This document shows, in pieces, positions 8,831 to 17,058 of a stretch of 64,000 nt of DNA; within the stretch, counting starts at the first letter, position 1; the number at the start of each line of letters is the position of its first letter. The notes beneath the pieces were generated by a model. That model was not told the origin of the DNA, searched no databases, and worked only from the letters and a program-made list of their open reading frames with translations. Source of the DNA: Bradyrhizobium algeriense (GTDB lineage: Bacteria > Pseudomonadota > Alphaproteobacteria > Rhizobiales > Xanthobacteraceae); contig NZ_JAZHRV010000001.1 of NCBI RefSeq assembly GCF_036924595.1, forward strand, positions 5,208,001-5,272,000, in the 5' to 3' direction. The translations under genes were made by a program, and so were the position numbers.

Positions 8831-9037
8831 GTGACGCAGTCGCGTGAATGTGCATGCGTCGCAAAATGACACAGCAAGTTCCATGCTGCCCGCGTTGTAT
8901 TGAAGCAACACTTTCAAAAAATTAGATGATCCCGTAGCTTCCCGCAGTTGCGCATTCATTTCGCAGTGCGAACAATGCGCGTCGTCGCGTGCTTGGCTGT
9001 GTAATTGGGCTCATGCGGAGCCTGGGGAGGCCGGATC

Positions 9038-10387
9038 ATGGACCCATGGCGATTGGCAACGAAGGCGCAGCGCCGCATCAATTTAGTCGCGGGCTTGGCT
9101 CTCGCGAGTTGTGTTCTCGCCTGGCTCGCAGGCTTCGGTTCGGCTTCCACCCAGCACATCAGCGCTTCCGTCGAGAACGCCGGCGCAAAGACAGTCGTGG
9201 AACGCCACGAACCATCTCTGGTCGCAAGCGTCGAGCCTACGGTTATGCCGCAGGCGACAGTAGTAGCGAACGCCGCCATCGGTGATGTTGCGACGGCAAC
9301 GGCCGCCGAAGCCACGCCAAAAGCCGCCGACACGACGGCAAGCCTGGATGAGCCGAAACCTTTTGTCGTGGCCTCGCTGCCGGAATCGTCACAGGTAGTT
9401 CCGGCCGAAACACCGTCCGCCGAGGGCAAGCAGGCGAGCATGCCTGATCCCGCGCCAGCGAAAACCGCCGACGCGACGGCAAGCCCGGATGAGCCGAAGC
9501 CTTTTGTGGTGGCCTCAACCGATCCGTCGCAGGTATTTTCGCCCGAGGAAGTCGCAACGGCGCCTGAGCCTGCCCTGCCGGCTGTGAGCACCATCGAAAT
9601 CAACGAGGAGTGCCTGGTAGCCGAGATCTGCATCGATCGGTACCTGTGGGCGCTCTACGAACGGGCGCCCAAGATCGACGCCATCAAGGTGACTGAGCGG
9701 CGGAAAGTCACGATCAAGCGGAAGGGCAAGACGGTGACCGTCACCAGGACCTTCACCAGGCGTGTCGACGAGGAGTTTGGGTGGAAAGACCCGAAGGCGG
9801 CGGACAAAGCCGGCATGGCGATGATGGACTACGTGATCGGCGGCATGGACCGGAGTTTCAAGATAAAGCTGTTTCATACGCTCCACGCGGCGGAGCAGGC
9901 TGGACTGCAGCCCGGCATCACCAGCGCGTTCCGCGATGACTACCGTCAATCGATCGCCACCGGCCTCAAGGCCGCAACCGATCGATCCTACCACGGTGGG
10001 AGTACCCGTGGCGGCTATGGCCGCGGGCTTGCGGCCGACATCGTGAGCGTCAAGGGCGCGACCCGGGCGCAGCGATGGGTCTCGACTGAAAAGCTCTGGA
10101 AATGGGTCGACGAACGCGGCAAGGAATTTGGAATCGGACGGCCCTATCTCGACAGGGATCCGCCGCACGTGGCGCCGATCGACGGCAAGGAATATACCTC
10201 TCGCCGAGGTGGCGCGAAGACTCAGGTGGCCGAAGCGAAGCCGAAAACGCACGTGGCGGAAGCGAAAATCAAGAAAGGCAAGCGGCTGGCTGCTCGAGGC
10301 GACCACAGCGTGGCCAAACGCGCGCGAAACGTAAAATTGTCCAAAGGCGCGAGAACCGCGAAATTGTCCAGAGGCCGGACCATGTGA
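9038..10387 (+). CDS. Membrane-anchored M15-like peptidase domain protein with internal repeats
   Basis: A 449-aa protein. The start at 9038 has a GGGGAGG ribosome site. One N-terminal membrane anchor (INLVAGLALASCVLAWLAGF, about residues 14-33) leads into a low-complexity Ala/Pro/Glu periplasmic linker with two copies of a unit around DEPKPFVVAS, about 45 residues apart. The C-terminal half resembles D-Ala-D-Ala carboxypeptidase/M15 domains: SAFRDDYRQ, then SYHGGSTRGGYGRGLAADIV with the His and Asp of the zinc site, and DPPHVAPID near the end. The last 60 residues are very basic (repeats of VAEAK and KLS). Predicted periplasmic cell-wall enzyme or binding protein; activity is not proven because the usual HxxxxxxD spacing is altered. 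Confidence 0.7.
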   Translation: MDPWRLATKAQRRINLVAGLALASCVLAWLAGFGSASTQHISASVENAGAKTVVERHEPSLVASVEPTVMPQATVVANAAIGDVATATAAEATPKAADTTASLDEPKPFVVASLPESSQVVPAETPSAEGKQASMPDPAPAKTADATASPDEPKPFVVASTDPSQVFSPEEVATAPEPALPAVSTIEINEECLVAEICIDRYLWALYERAPKIDAIKVTERRKVTIKRKGKTVTVTRTFTRRVDEEFGWKDPKAADKAGMAMMDYVIGGMDRSFKIKLFHTLHAAEQAGLQPGITSAFRDDYRQSIATGLKAATDRSYHGGSTRGGYGRGLAADIVSVKGATRAQRWVSTEKLWKWVDERGKEFGIGRPYLDRDPPHVAPIDGKEYTSRRGGAKTQVAEAKPKTHVAEAKIKKGKRLAARGDHSVAKRARNVKLSKGARTAKLSRGRTM

Positions 10388-10403
10388 CCGGTTCAAGCAC
10401 GCA

Positions 10404-10462
10404 CTTCCCGCCCCCGGCGGGAAGACTGCAAGCTTGCCCTGCCTACGCTCCTGTCAGGAGCG
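10404..10462 (+). terminator. Paired hairpins after the M15-like gene
   Basis: A 9-bp perfect stem with a CCC loop (10404-10424) is followed by a second palindrome at 10446-10462. Together they lie between the convergent M15-like and GcrA-like genes and could stop transcription from both sides. No T run follows either hairpin. Confidence 0.45.
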
Positions 10463-10503
10463 CATCAATCATACCCATCCTCTCGACCAGACGGCAGCAA
10501 GCG

Positions 10504-10833
10504 TCAGCCCGTATTCCTGACCGCATTGGCCAGCATGGCGTAAAGCTCGCGCTTGGTGAGCTCCCTGGTCTGCTTTGCGACAGGCTTCTGCGTAGACACC
10601 ACCCTATCCACTGGCCGGGCGCAGGCTGCTGCGAGCGTCTGCCTTCGCGTCGGCACGGCCACGATCCTGGGGTTGGCCGTCGGTGGCTTGTGACCCCGCT
10701 TGTGGCCCAAGCGCTTCAGCTTCGCGCTCACTGCGTTGCGGCTGTAGCCCAGTCGACTTGCGATCTGACCGGCGCTGTAGCCCGCGGCCCAGAGTTCTTT
10801 GAGCAGTGCTACGTCTTTCGCATCCCAACTCAT
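10504..10833 (-). CDS. Short GcrA-family regulator
   Basis: A 109-aa protein whose first 50 residues (MSWDAKDVALLKELWAAGYS, then AGQIASRLGYSRNAVSAKLKRLG) match the homeodomain-like DNA-binding end of GcrA, the sigma70-interacting cell-cycle regulator of alphaproteobacteria. Canonical GcrA is about 170-180 aa and has a cysteine-containing C-terminal sigma-interacting domain. Here the remaining 55 residues are basic and lack that domain. It is therefore a paralogue that may bind DNA without the normal partner, or a decoy. Such short forms also occur on phages and islands. It sits downstream of the 63-aa/368-aa pair on the same strand, with a 130-bp gap. Confidence 0.75.
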   Translation of the reverse strand: MSWDAKDVALLKELWAAGYSAGQIASRLGYSRNAVSAKLKRLGHKRGHKPPTANPRIVAVPTRRQTLAAACARPVDRVVSTQKPVAKQTRELTKRELYAMLANAVRNTG

Positions 10834-10961
10834 GGGAGATACTTATACACCGAATGTCGGCGTCAGGCGAGTCGTTGCTGATGGTTCGTTGGCCGATGGT
10901 TGATCTCGTCGTTAATGCAGCCATCATCATCACTCGCGAAGTTGATGACTGCGGTCAGCTC

Positions 10962-12068
10962 TTACTTCGGATCGCGAACTCGCGAACCAGCCGCCGCGAC
11001 CGTCAAGGCGATCGCTGCCGGATCGCAGCAGAGCACCATCAACAATATCAGCCACCGCACCGCGACTTCGGGCGCGACGCCGACCATCATCGCAAGATAC
11101 TGGATCGGGCCTGCGGATGCCTCGACGCGGGAACGTTCACCAGCCAGCGCCGCGCGTTGCGCCTGCAGACCGACCAGCGTTGCGGTTGCCGCCTGCCGCT
11201 GCGTATCCAGCCCATCCCGCGTCAGGCGCTGTTGGGTCGCGATGTTGATCGCCCGCGTCACCCGGCCGCGGCTTGTCGATTCGTCGACGGCCCGGTCGAT
11301 CTGCGCAATGCGGCTGTCCAGGTCGGCAACGGCAGCCTTTTGCGCCGTGACGCGGGCGTCGAGCGCCTCAATGCGCTCGGTGACGCCGGAACGCGACGTG
11401 GCCGCCACGCTGACATGCGCCTCGACCAGCTTGCCGAACACACCGGCGGCATTGATCAGCGCGAGGCCGGCAACGAGGGCCACCATAACGAAACGCATTT
11501 TCCAGTTGGTCCGGCGCCAATGCGCGGCCAGCCATCCGGCGATCACCAGCTTGCCGGCTTCCATCGTGGCGGCGAGCACCATGACCGCAACCGGCGCGCC
11601 GGGAAATATCTCGGCCATGCCCGCGACGGAAAAGTATGCCGCAACCGTCGCCAGGGCGAGCGCTGCGGCAAGGGCAAAGGCGCGGCTGGCGCGGGCGCGT
11701 TCCGGCGTGGCGGGAACGGCCTCCGGCACGATGGGTGCGGAAAACTCTGGCGGCTCGAGCGGCGCGTTGGGCGCCTCTGGCTCGCCATCGGCCTCGGTCG
11801 TCTTGGTCCTGGCTGTCCTGGCTGCCTTAGCCTTGGTGCCTTTAGCGGCCTTGGATGCCGGAGAGGCGCGGCTGCGTTTCGTCGCCGGCAACGGCGCCTC
11901 GCCGGATGATTCAACGCTTACGTCTTCCATAGGCGTCGCCACCAATCGAGGCGTGCGATGTGAGGCATTGGCCCAGGCGTCAAGCTGATGCCTGATGCGC
12001 ACAGCATCGCTGTCGCCCTCCGTCGGTTCGGTCGCGGAGATCGCTTGCGTGGTTGCGCGGCGTGTCAT
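10962..12068 (-). CDS. Coiled-coil membrane protein of unknown function
   Basis: A 368-aa protein I cannot assign to a named function. The first roughly 125 residues are hydrophilic, with an Ala/Lys-rich low-complexity stretch. Transmembrane segments follow at about 130-150 (AFALAAALALATVAAYFSVA), 155-180 and 190-215. A long Ala/Arg/Gln-rich coiled coil covers about 220-320 (ERIEALDARVTAQKAAVADL is representative), then a final membrane segment near the C-terminus at about 325-360. The topology (TMs, large coiled-coil loop, TM) recalls DUF4407-like and phage-borne membrane proteins. Its start overlaps the stop of the 63-aa gene in ATGA (12065-12068), so the two are translationally coupled and probably work together. 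Confidence 0.7.
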   Translation of the reverse strand: MTRRATTQAISATEPTEGDSDAVRIRHQLDAWANASHRTPRLVATPMEDVSVESSGEAPLPATKRSRASPASKAAKGTKAKAARTARTKTTEADGEPEAPNAPLEPPEFSAPIVPEAVPATPERARASRAFALAAALALATVAAYFSVAGMAEIFPGAPVAVMVLAATMEAGKLVIAGWLAAHWRRTNWKMRFVMVALVAGLALINAAGVFGKLVEAHVSVAATSRSGVTERIEALDARVTAQKAAVADLDSRIAQIDRAVDESTSRGRVTRAINIATQQRLTRDGLDTQRQAATATLVGLQAQRAALAGERSRVEASAGPIQYLAMMVGVAPEVAVRWLILLMVLCCDPAAIALTVAAAGSRVRDPK

Positions 12069-12256
12069 GTGGCCCCCTGCCTCGTAACGGCAAACGCCAG
12101 CTTCTCCTCGGCGAAGAACTGGAGTGTGCCGTAACCTTCCGTGTCGACGGCATACCTGAAGCTTCCGTCAACGGTCGGAAACACCGCGACAACCGTGCCC
12201 GACTCGTGATCGTTAGCAACGTTTTCGACTTGCTCACCAACCGCAAATTTCGCCAT
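12065..12256 (-). CDS. Small soluble protein (63 aa), coupled to the membrane protein
   Basis: The product (MAKFAVGEQVENVANDHESG...) is 63 aa, acidic to neutral and predicted to be a small beta-barrel: it alternates short hydrophobic strands (GTVVAVFPTV, FRYAVDTEG, LQFFAEEKLAF), reminiscent of small SH3-like or DUF1653-like folds. Function is unknown. An AGGAG ribosome site (reverse strand of the stretch near 12262-12268) precedes the start. It shares a 4-bp ATGA overlap with the downstream coiled-coil membrane gene, so they form an operon. Confidence 0.65.
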   Translation of the reverse strand: MAKFAVGEQVENVANDHESGTVVAVFPTVDGSFRYAVDTEGYGTLQFFAEEKLAFAVTRQGAT

Positions 12257-12526
12257 CGAAAACTCCTTTTCGGATTCGTCGATGCGATTATATCTCCACG
12301 GGCAGGCTGACGCTGCCCAACGATTCGCCTTCCGGAATTTAGGACGATGGTTGTTGCACTAATGTCTCATCCTGCTCGCGGGAGGGAACCGCTCTACATG
12401 TGGAGCGTGAAGCGAACATGGCGCGATGTCCGGATTGAGTCTGAAATGCGCGTCGAAGACGAAATCAACCGGACGATCTGAATTTGCGAGTTCGCGAGCG
12501 AACCCAGTAGCGAGCGAGCCCAATTT

Positions 12527-12610
12527 GTAGGATGGGTGGAGCGCAGCGATACCCATCAATATTGCCGCCCGGGACGGTGGGGTTTCGCTGCGCTCTACCC
12601 ATCCTACGAG
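12527..12610. repeat. Palindromic intergenic repeat, family A copy 1
   Basis: The outer arms GTAGGATGGGT (12527-12537) and ACCCATCCTAC (12597-12607) are exact inverse complements. The inner part carries GGAGCGCAGCGATACCCATC on one side and TTTCGCTGCGCTCTACCC on the other. A second copy in the same orientation lies at 17380-17463. It is non-coding. Confidence 0.85.
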
Positions 12611-12934
12611 CTGTGCGATCATCGCGAGCCCAGACACGGCGATCCAGCACTGTTGCAGCGTTAAGACAGTCACAGCCATTCCGGCACGGTCCCGTAGTTC
12701 TACGCTTTGCGAATCGTCCATGCCCGCCCCTACTCTCAGCACAGTTCGCATCCCCTGGCGTTTGCTGGTATCCGTCCCGCGCAAAAAAGCACGGCTACGG
12801 AAGGGTTGCGTATTTGCAGGTCAATTCGCGTAAGGGGCGTCCAAAAAAAACGGCGTGCACCAATGTTGGCACGAACCCTGCATTGGCTGAATGAAGCTGA
12901 ACGAATTGGATATTCCTTATCAACGAAGGTCACC

Positions 12935-13150
12935 ATGCTCGTCACTCTCGTCGCCGTTCTCTGCAACAGCCAGCTCTGTCTCGAAAAAGTCGTCACCACC
13001 AGTGACCAGTCCGGCATCACCATGAGCGCCTGCGCGGTCAACGCGCAGATCGGAATTGCCGACTGGCTCGCCAAAGGGCCGTATCGCGACTGGCGATTGC
13101 AGCGCTACAAATGCGTGCTCGGGAAGTACGTTCCGAAGAACGAAGCCTGA
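12935..13150 (+). CDS. Small Cys-containing protein of unknown function (71 aa)
   Basis: The product begins MLVTLVAVLCNSQLCLEKVV and has four cysteines, with a short hydrophobic N-terminus but no clear signal cleavage site. The start at 12935 is preceded by GAAGG at the right distance; the longer frame upstream lacks support. Codon use is of chromosomal type. It resembles small conserved hypothetical proteins I associate with Bradyrhizobium, but I cannot name a family or function. The gene stands alone between repeat elements. Confidence 0.6.
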   Translation: MLVTLVAVLCNSQLCLEKVVTTSDQSGITMSACAVNAQIGIADWLAKGPYRDWRLQRYKCVLGKYVPKNEA

Positions 13151-13218
13151 GCCAGTAGCGGCGAAGCTGCCGCTGATCCGCCGCGCTACGTCACGCTGTG
13201 GCGCCACACACAACGCTG

Positions 13219-13319
13219 TCATACCCCGCGCATGCGGGGTATCCAGTACGCTGCGGCCTATCGTTTCAATCACTGACATCTCTGGAATACTGGATCACCC
13301 GCATGCGCGGGTGATCACG
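13219..13319. repeat. Imperfect inverted repeat pair
   Basis: The left arm (CCCCGCGCATGCGGGGTATC region, ending CAGTA) and right arm (TACTGGATCACCC, then GCATGCGCGGGTGATC) are near inverse complements of about 26 bp, separated by about 50 bp. Each arm contains its own small palindrome around GCATGC. A related GTGATCACG stretch occurs near 37950. Confidence 0.65.
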
Positions 13320-13394
13320 ACTGAATGTGACTTCGCGTTCTCGCGGCGCGCTGCGCCCGAGGTTTGCATGAACCTTTCCCTCAAAACAGAGGGA

Positions 13395-13502
13395 GCAGGG
13401 AATGCCGGGTGCTTGCTGCACCCGCGGTCTCGTGTGCAATGGGCACAAGGAAGTGCGCACACGAGCATACAGGTACAGCCGGAGCACTCCGGCATTCCCT
13501 GC
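13395..13502. repeat. Long nested-hairpin dispersed repeat
   Basis: GCAGGGAATGCCGG (13395-13408) pairs exactly with CCGGCATTCCCTGC (13489-13502), enclosing a second pair CTCGTGTGC/GCACACGAG. The following 300 bp continue with the same GC-rich non-coding character. From memory, this is a repeat that recurs many times in Bradyrhizobium-type genomes; within this window I see one copy. Confidence 0.65.
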
Positions 13503-14045
13503 GCAATGGTTTGACGGCTTATGCCGTGCTCTCCCCGGAGCCGAATTCCTCTGGCCTCCGTCGCTGCCGGCTTGATGGCTCAACCGATCCGGTTGGATCA
13601 ATTGCGCCGCCGGCAGCTTAGCATCAGCCACGGATGCCAGGACCACACGGTTTTGCCGTACGCTTCAGCGCCGTACGTCTTGCGCGCTGCGTTCGCTCAC
13701 GGATAACCGCCCTGCGAACGCCTTCACGCGCCCGACGCTGCTGCGTCCACCGCATCCCACCCCGCGTCCGTGACGATCGCGATCCGCCCCTCGTGAGGGA
13801 TGAGACGGCGAGATTTTTAGTGCTGATTTGGGGTGATCGAAAAGGAAATTGTTTTTTCAGAAGGGACTGGACGGGGCAAATCACGTTGAATTGGCTCAGC
13901 AAATTTGCGTTTTCGAGCAACGTCCATGGATGGTTGAAACCGCTGGAGCGGAAGGCGGACGGTAGTTGAGTGCACTGTCACCGTAATGCGAAGATCAATG
14001 CCGAACGAAAACGCAAACGGCTGGATCGACAGTTTGCACGGCACG

Positions 14046-15095
14046 TCACGAACGTGCTCTCTCCGGCCAATAATACATGTCTGCCTTTCTCGGAGGATCG
14101 ATATCGAATTTAAAGCCAATTTCTTTCGGGTCTAAGACAGTGATCGACGCCATCGACACGCCCTGATCTTGGATGCTGCAAATCTTTGCGGGATAACAAA
14201 AGGCCTCGCCGACCAAATAAAAACTCGCTCCAAGATCAAACGTGTTTTCTTGTACAACGGCAACGACGGCTCCATTCGAAAACCGCTCTTTGATCACACC
14301 CGCGCGATCAATTCTGCCCAGTTCCCTGACTTTTCTCAGGCACGCCCACTGAACGCACTCGGTCAAAGCAGCGCAGAGAGATTCAACAAAATTGGCGAAC
14401 TCCAAAAGCGCTTCGGTGCCGAGAAGGTCGTCAACTTCAATACCGCCATGGGCAGCATCGTTTCGATACTGAACTAGCTGGCCCAATTTTGATTCGGCTT
14501 TGTCTTCTTGACCGTTCTCGGCCAAAAAGCGCCTAATCGCTCGATGACCATCTATCCATTCCTTTACTTTGGGGATGCCGCATTTTTCGAATAGGGTCGT
14601 TAACTCACTCATTCGCAGATTTTGATCGTGCGACAATAATGCTTCCGGCAACAAACGATATGTACCACCGTTGAATATATTTTTGATGTCATCCAAAACG
14701 CTTTCAAACCTGATGGTGCTTTTGTATCTTTCCCGATCTAAATCAATTAATATTTGACCGACAGCTCGCCGATGTTGCGTTTGAAATTTATCATCTAGGT
14801 CAGTGTAGGCAACGTTACGCTCGATGAATTGAAGATGAGCAGTTAGGAGATCCTCAACAAATTTTTCGTATACCCCGTATAAGCGAGTAATTGCAGAGCA
14901 ATGATCTATGATGCGCCATTCGATGGAAGTGGGCGCGCTTTGATAAAGCAGTCCAACATCGAAGCACAGTCCGGCTGCGTTATTGCATCGCAGCGCTTTA
15001 TTGTTGACCATCATCCGCACGTTTGCAGAAAAGCTTATATGCTTCTTCACAGACTCAATATTTTGACGAACGCGTTCCGCAAGTATTTCATACAT
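14046..15095 (-). CDS. HEPN-domain nuclease-like protein (MAE_28990/RiboL-PSP-HEPN type)
   Basis: A 349-aa protein read from ATG 15095, which overlaps the DUF262 stop codon by 8 bp. An all-helical region at about residues 55-245 has the HEPN features: SAITRLYGVYEKFVEDLL in an early helix, and the catalytic signature QYRNDAAHGG near its end, that is R-x4-H with Arg at about 211 and His at about 216 and a polar residue after the Arg, as in active HEPN RNases. The last 100 residues form a separate beta-rich segment. HEPN toxins cleave RNA in abortive infection, toxin-antitoxin and CRISPR effectors. Coupling to a DUF262 partner suggests a two-gene defence module. AT-richer codon use than its neighbours points to transfer. 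Confidence 0.78.
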   Translation of the reverse strand: MYEILAERVRQNIESVKKHISFSANVRMMVNNKALRCNNAAGLCFDVGLLYQSAPTSIEWRIIDHCSAITRLYGVYEKFVEDLLTAHLQFIERNVAYTDLDDKFQTQHRRAVGQILIDLDRERYKSTIRFESVLDDIKNIFNGGTYRLLPEALLSHDQNLRMSELTTLFEKCGIPKVKEWIDGHRAIRRFLAENGQEDKAESKLGQLVQYRNDAAHGGIEVDDLLGTEALLEFANFVESLCAALTECVQWACLRKVRELGRIDRAGVIKERFSNGAVVAVVQENTFDLGASFYLVGEAFCYPAKICSIQDQGVSMASITVLDPKEIGFKFDIDPPRKADMYYWPERARS

Positions 15096-16281
15096 GAGAG
15101 GATAACGCCCGCTCAAGCATCTCAGAGAAGAGGCGAATGCGGTCTTGCACGTCCCTTTTGGTATTGCCTCGGCCGGTGAAGACGCCGTCCTCGTTCGAGC
15201 GAAAAAGCTCTTTAGTTTGTTCAACTATTAGAGCCGATCGAGCTGACAATTCCGCAATTTTGCCGATATGATTGGAAAGCCCGACCATCACAGCATCATA
15301 AAACGCCTTATGAGGATTCGCCTCCCAACGATTGTTAGTCGGGTCGAACGGACGGAACGCATGGTCTTCATATATGAACGTTGCGAGATTTAGTGTGGTC
15401 GCAAACAGCTGACCTAATTCCTGAATATCTTCGCTATCGAATTTCGATGCTTTCGCCATGTAGAGGTCTAGAAAACCTTGCATTCCCCTCGTGTAATGAT
15501 CGGCGTGACGCAGAGCAAAAAATCTAAGGACCAATTCAAGATCACCCATCTTTGAGTAAAACGAACTGCTCAAAAGAGTTGAGTTCTTCTCGATTTCATC
15601 TGGAACATATCGAGGTAAGCCCCACGCTTTCCGGAAGGCATCTAACCTAGACAATTGCAAGAGAAGATCGTTGAAATCAGTTCTATACAAAGCGTTCCTG
15701 ATTTCTTGGCGCTCCAATGCAACGCCGCCTGTATTCAATCGTTCGAAGACAGTCTCTCGCAGGAAAAGGGCTTCATCCTCATCGGCAGTAGATTCTTTTA
15801 AAAGCACGATAGAGGTAATGGACCTGCGATCTATACCGGCCTGAAGTTTATCCGGCAGATTCCGATACAGCCGCCCGTTCAGCTCCGGCCACATTTCAAG
15901 CCCAGTAAGCTTCAAGTTATTGTCGTAGAATTCCTTCAGCGCGGTGACGCGCTGCTGTCCATCCATCACTTCGTAAGAGTTAAATTCCTTTTCATAAAGG
16001 AAGATAGGAGGAACCGGTATGTTCATGATGAACGATTCAATCAGCAAGCTTTGCTTTTTGGCGTCCCACCGCGGACGACGCTGATAGAATGGACGAAGAT
16101 CCATGTAGTTTGGCTTTTTCATCGCTTCCACGAAGCCAGGAAGCTTTTCACGGTTCGTCTCGATGACAATCCGCCCCTCGCCGCGAGAATATCTTTCATC
16201 GATGGCTCGATCGTCGCTCGGCAAGGCAACTTCGTCTTTGGTGGTTTCCCACATCTTTAGTTCGCTGGCAGCAAAAGGCAT
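15088..16281 (-). CDS. DUF262 (ParB/Srx-fold, GmrS-like) protein, partner of HEPN
   Basis: A 397-aa DUF262 protein. The diagnostic residues are present: RPFYQRRPRWD at about 63-73, then YEVMDGQQRVTALKEFY with DGQQR at about 107-111 (the nucleotide-binding ParB-like motif), and FERLNTGGVALERQEIRNAL further on. DUF262 is the N-terminal half of the GmrSD and BrxU type restriction enzymes, where it binds and hydrolyses nucleotides and senses modified DNA. Here the usual DUF1524 HNH nuclease half is missing and the downstream overlapping gene supplies a HEPN domain instead. A purine-rich site (GGGGGA) precedes the start at 16281. It is the first gene of the operon and probably the sensor or control subunit. 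Confidence 0.9.
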   Translation of the reverse strand: MPFAASELKMWETTKDEVALPSDDRAIDERYSRGEGRIVIETNREKLPGFVEAMKKPNYMDLRPFYQRRPRWDAKKQSLLIESFIMNIPVPPIFLYEKEFNSYEVMDGQQRVTALKEFYDNNLKLTGLEMWPELNGRLYRNLPDKLQAGIDRRSITSIVLLKESTADEDEALFLRETVFERLNTGGVALERQEIRNALYRTDFNDLLLQLSRLDAFRKAWGLPRYVPDEIEKNSTLLSSSFYSKMGDLELVLRFFALRHADHYTRGMQGFLDLYMAKASKFDSEDIQELGQLFATTLNLATFIYEDHAFRPFDPTNNRWEANPHKAFYDAVMVGLSNHIGKIAELSARSALIVEQTKELFRSNEDGVFTGRGNTKRDVQDRIRLFSEMLERALSSHV

Positions 16282-16441
16282 AACGTTCCCCCAATTCCTT
16301 CTTCATACTATCAGTAGAGCGACGCCGTAAAGGCAACTGTTGTTATAATTCGCGATCTTACTGGATACGGCCGACGTGACATTCGGTGCAACCCACGTTG
16401 CAAACAATGTTACAGGGAAGACCCAATGCGAAGCGGCCGCT

Positions 16442-16606
16442 TATTGCTATTACCAGGTAAGCACACAACGCCAGGGTAGGTCGGGGCTCGGGCTAGAGGC
16501 CCAGCGGAAGGCCGTAAATGATCGCCTATGCGGCGATGCCGCATTAATTTCCGAATACACCGAGATCGAAAGCGGCCGCAAAAATGACCGCTCAAGGTTA
16601 GCGCGG
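16442..16606 (+). pseudogene. Serine recombinase N-terminal remnant
   Basis: Translation gives YCYYQVSTQRQGRSGLGLEA, then QRKAVN, EYTEIESGRKNDRSRL. This is the start of a serine resolvase/invertase-family domain, including the S-T of the nucleophile segment (usually YxRVSTxxQ, here Arg replaced by Gln) and the downstream ExESG motif. About 55 residues remain of a normal 180-550. It is cut off just before the 3' end of vapC. It marks past mobile-element activity beside the HEPN-DUF262 operon. Confidence 0.75.
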
Positions 16607-16656
16607 GATCACGGTGCCAGTGCACTTTACTCGTTCTGCACCCTCGCTCGCCGCCT

Positions 16657-17058
16657 TCATCTTTGGACCGGCACCTCGATCAGTCCCAAATACCGCGCCA
16701 TAGGCCGGAAATCGCTGTCGTTGTGGAGCAGCGGCCCGCGATTTTCGATGCACCAGGTGCCGATCAAGAGATCGATGGTCTTGCGAACCGTGATGCCGCG
16801 CCGGCGCAAGGAACGGAAATTGCGGGCGGCTGCGGTGGCGATCGCGTCGCCGGCCATCGATACGATCTCGAAGCGTCGCAACAGGGCCTCGACCTCCCGG
16901 GCCGCCCGCTCGCTGTCGAGACCCTGCAGCACTTCGCAAAGCATCAGGTCGCCCACGACGATCTCTTCTGTGCCGAACAGCGCACGGAGGTGCCGGACGT
17001 GCGGCTTATTGCGGCCGTTGAGGAAGTCGATCCAGACGCTGCTGTCGACGACGATCAC
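16657..17058 (-). CDS. vapC: VapC-type PIN-domain ribonuclease toxin
   Basis: A 133-aa single PIN domain. The acidic residues that bind the metal are present: D5 in VVDSSVWID (with D11), E42 in LCEVLQG, D96 in TIDLLIG, and D114/D116 in LLHNDSDF. Length and order match VapC. Toxins of this family are Mg-dependent endoribonucleases that cut tRNA or rRNA when the antitoxin is lost. Its start overlaps the vapB stop in ATGA (17055-17058), giving strict antitoxin-toxin coupling. The catalytic set looks complete, so it is probably active. Confidence 0.92.
   Translation of the reverse strand: MIVVDSSVWIDFLNGRNKPHVRHLRALFGTEEIVVGDLMLCEVLQGLDSERAAREVEALLRRFEIVSMAGDAIATAAARNFRSLRRRGITVRKTIDLLIGTWCIENRGPLLHNDSDFRPMARYLGLIEVPVQR

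Larger units (their letters stand above)
13151..14045. other. Repeat-rich non-coding stretch
   Basis: Nearly 900 bp without a supportable gene. It contains an inverted pair at 13219-13319, a large nested hairpin at 13395-13502 and a further GC-rich tract to about 13815 that belongs to the same dispersed repeat. After 13815 composition becomes AT-richer, leading into the HEPN gene, which looks like the left junction of an acquired cassette. Confidence 0.6.

Noticed and set aside
6869..8959. A 696-codon open frame on the minus strand opposite the acyl-CoA dehydrogenase gene
   Set aside because: It is the antisense shadow of a high-GC gene: low-complexity Arg/Ala/Gly/His protein, no family motif, no ribosome site, and the plus-strand gene is complete.
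13370..13800. Small open frames with Arg/Ser-rich products in the repeat tract
   Set aside because: They follow the hairpin arms, occur on both strands and have no ribosome site.
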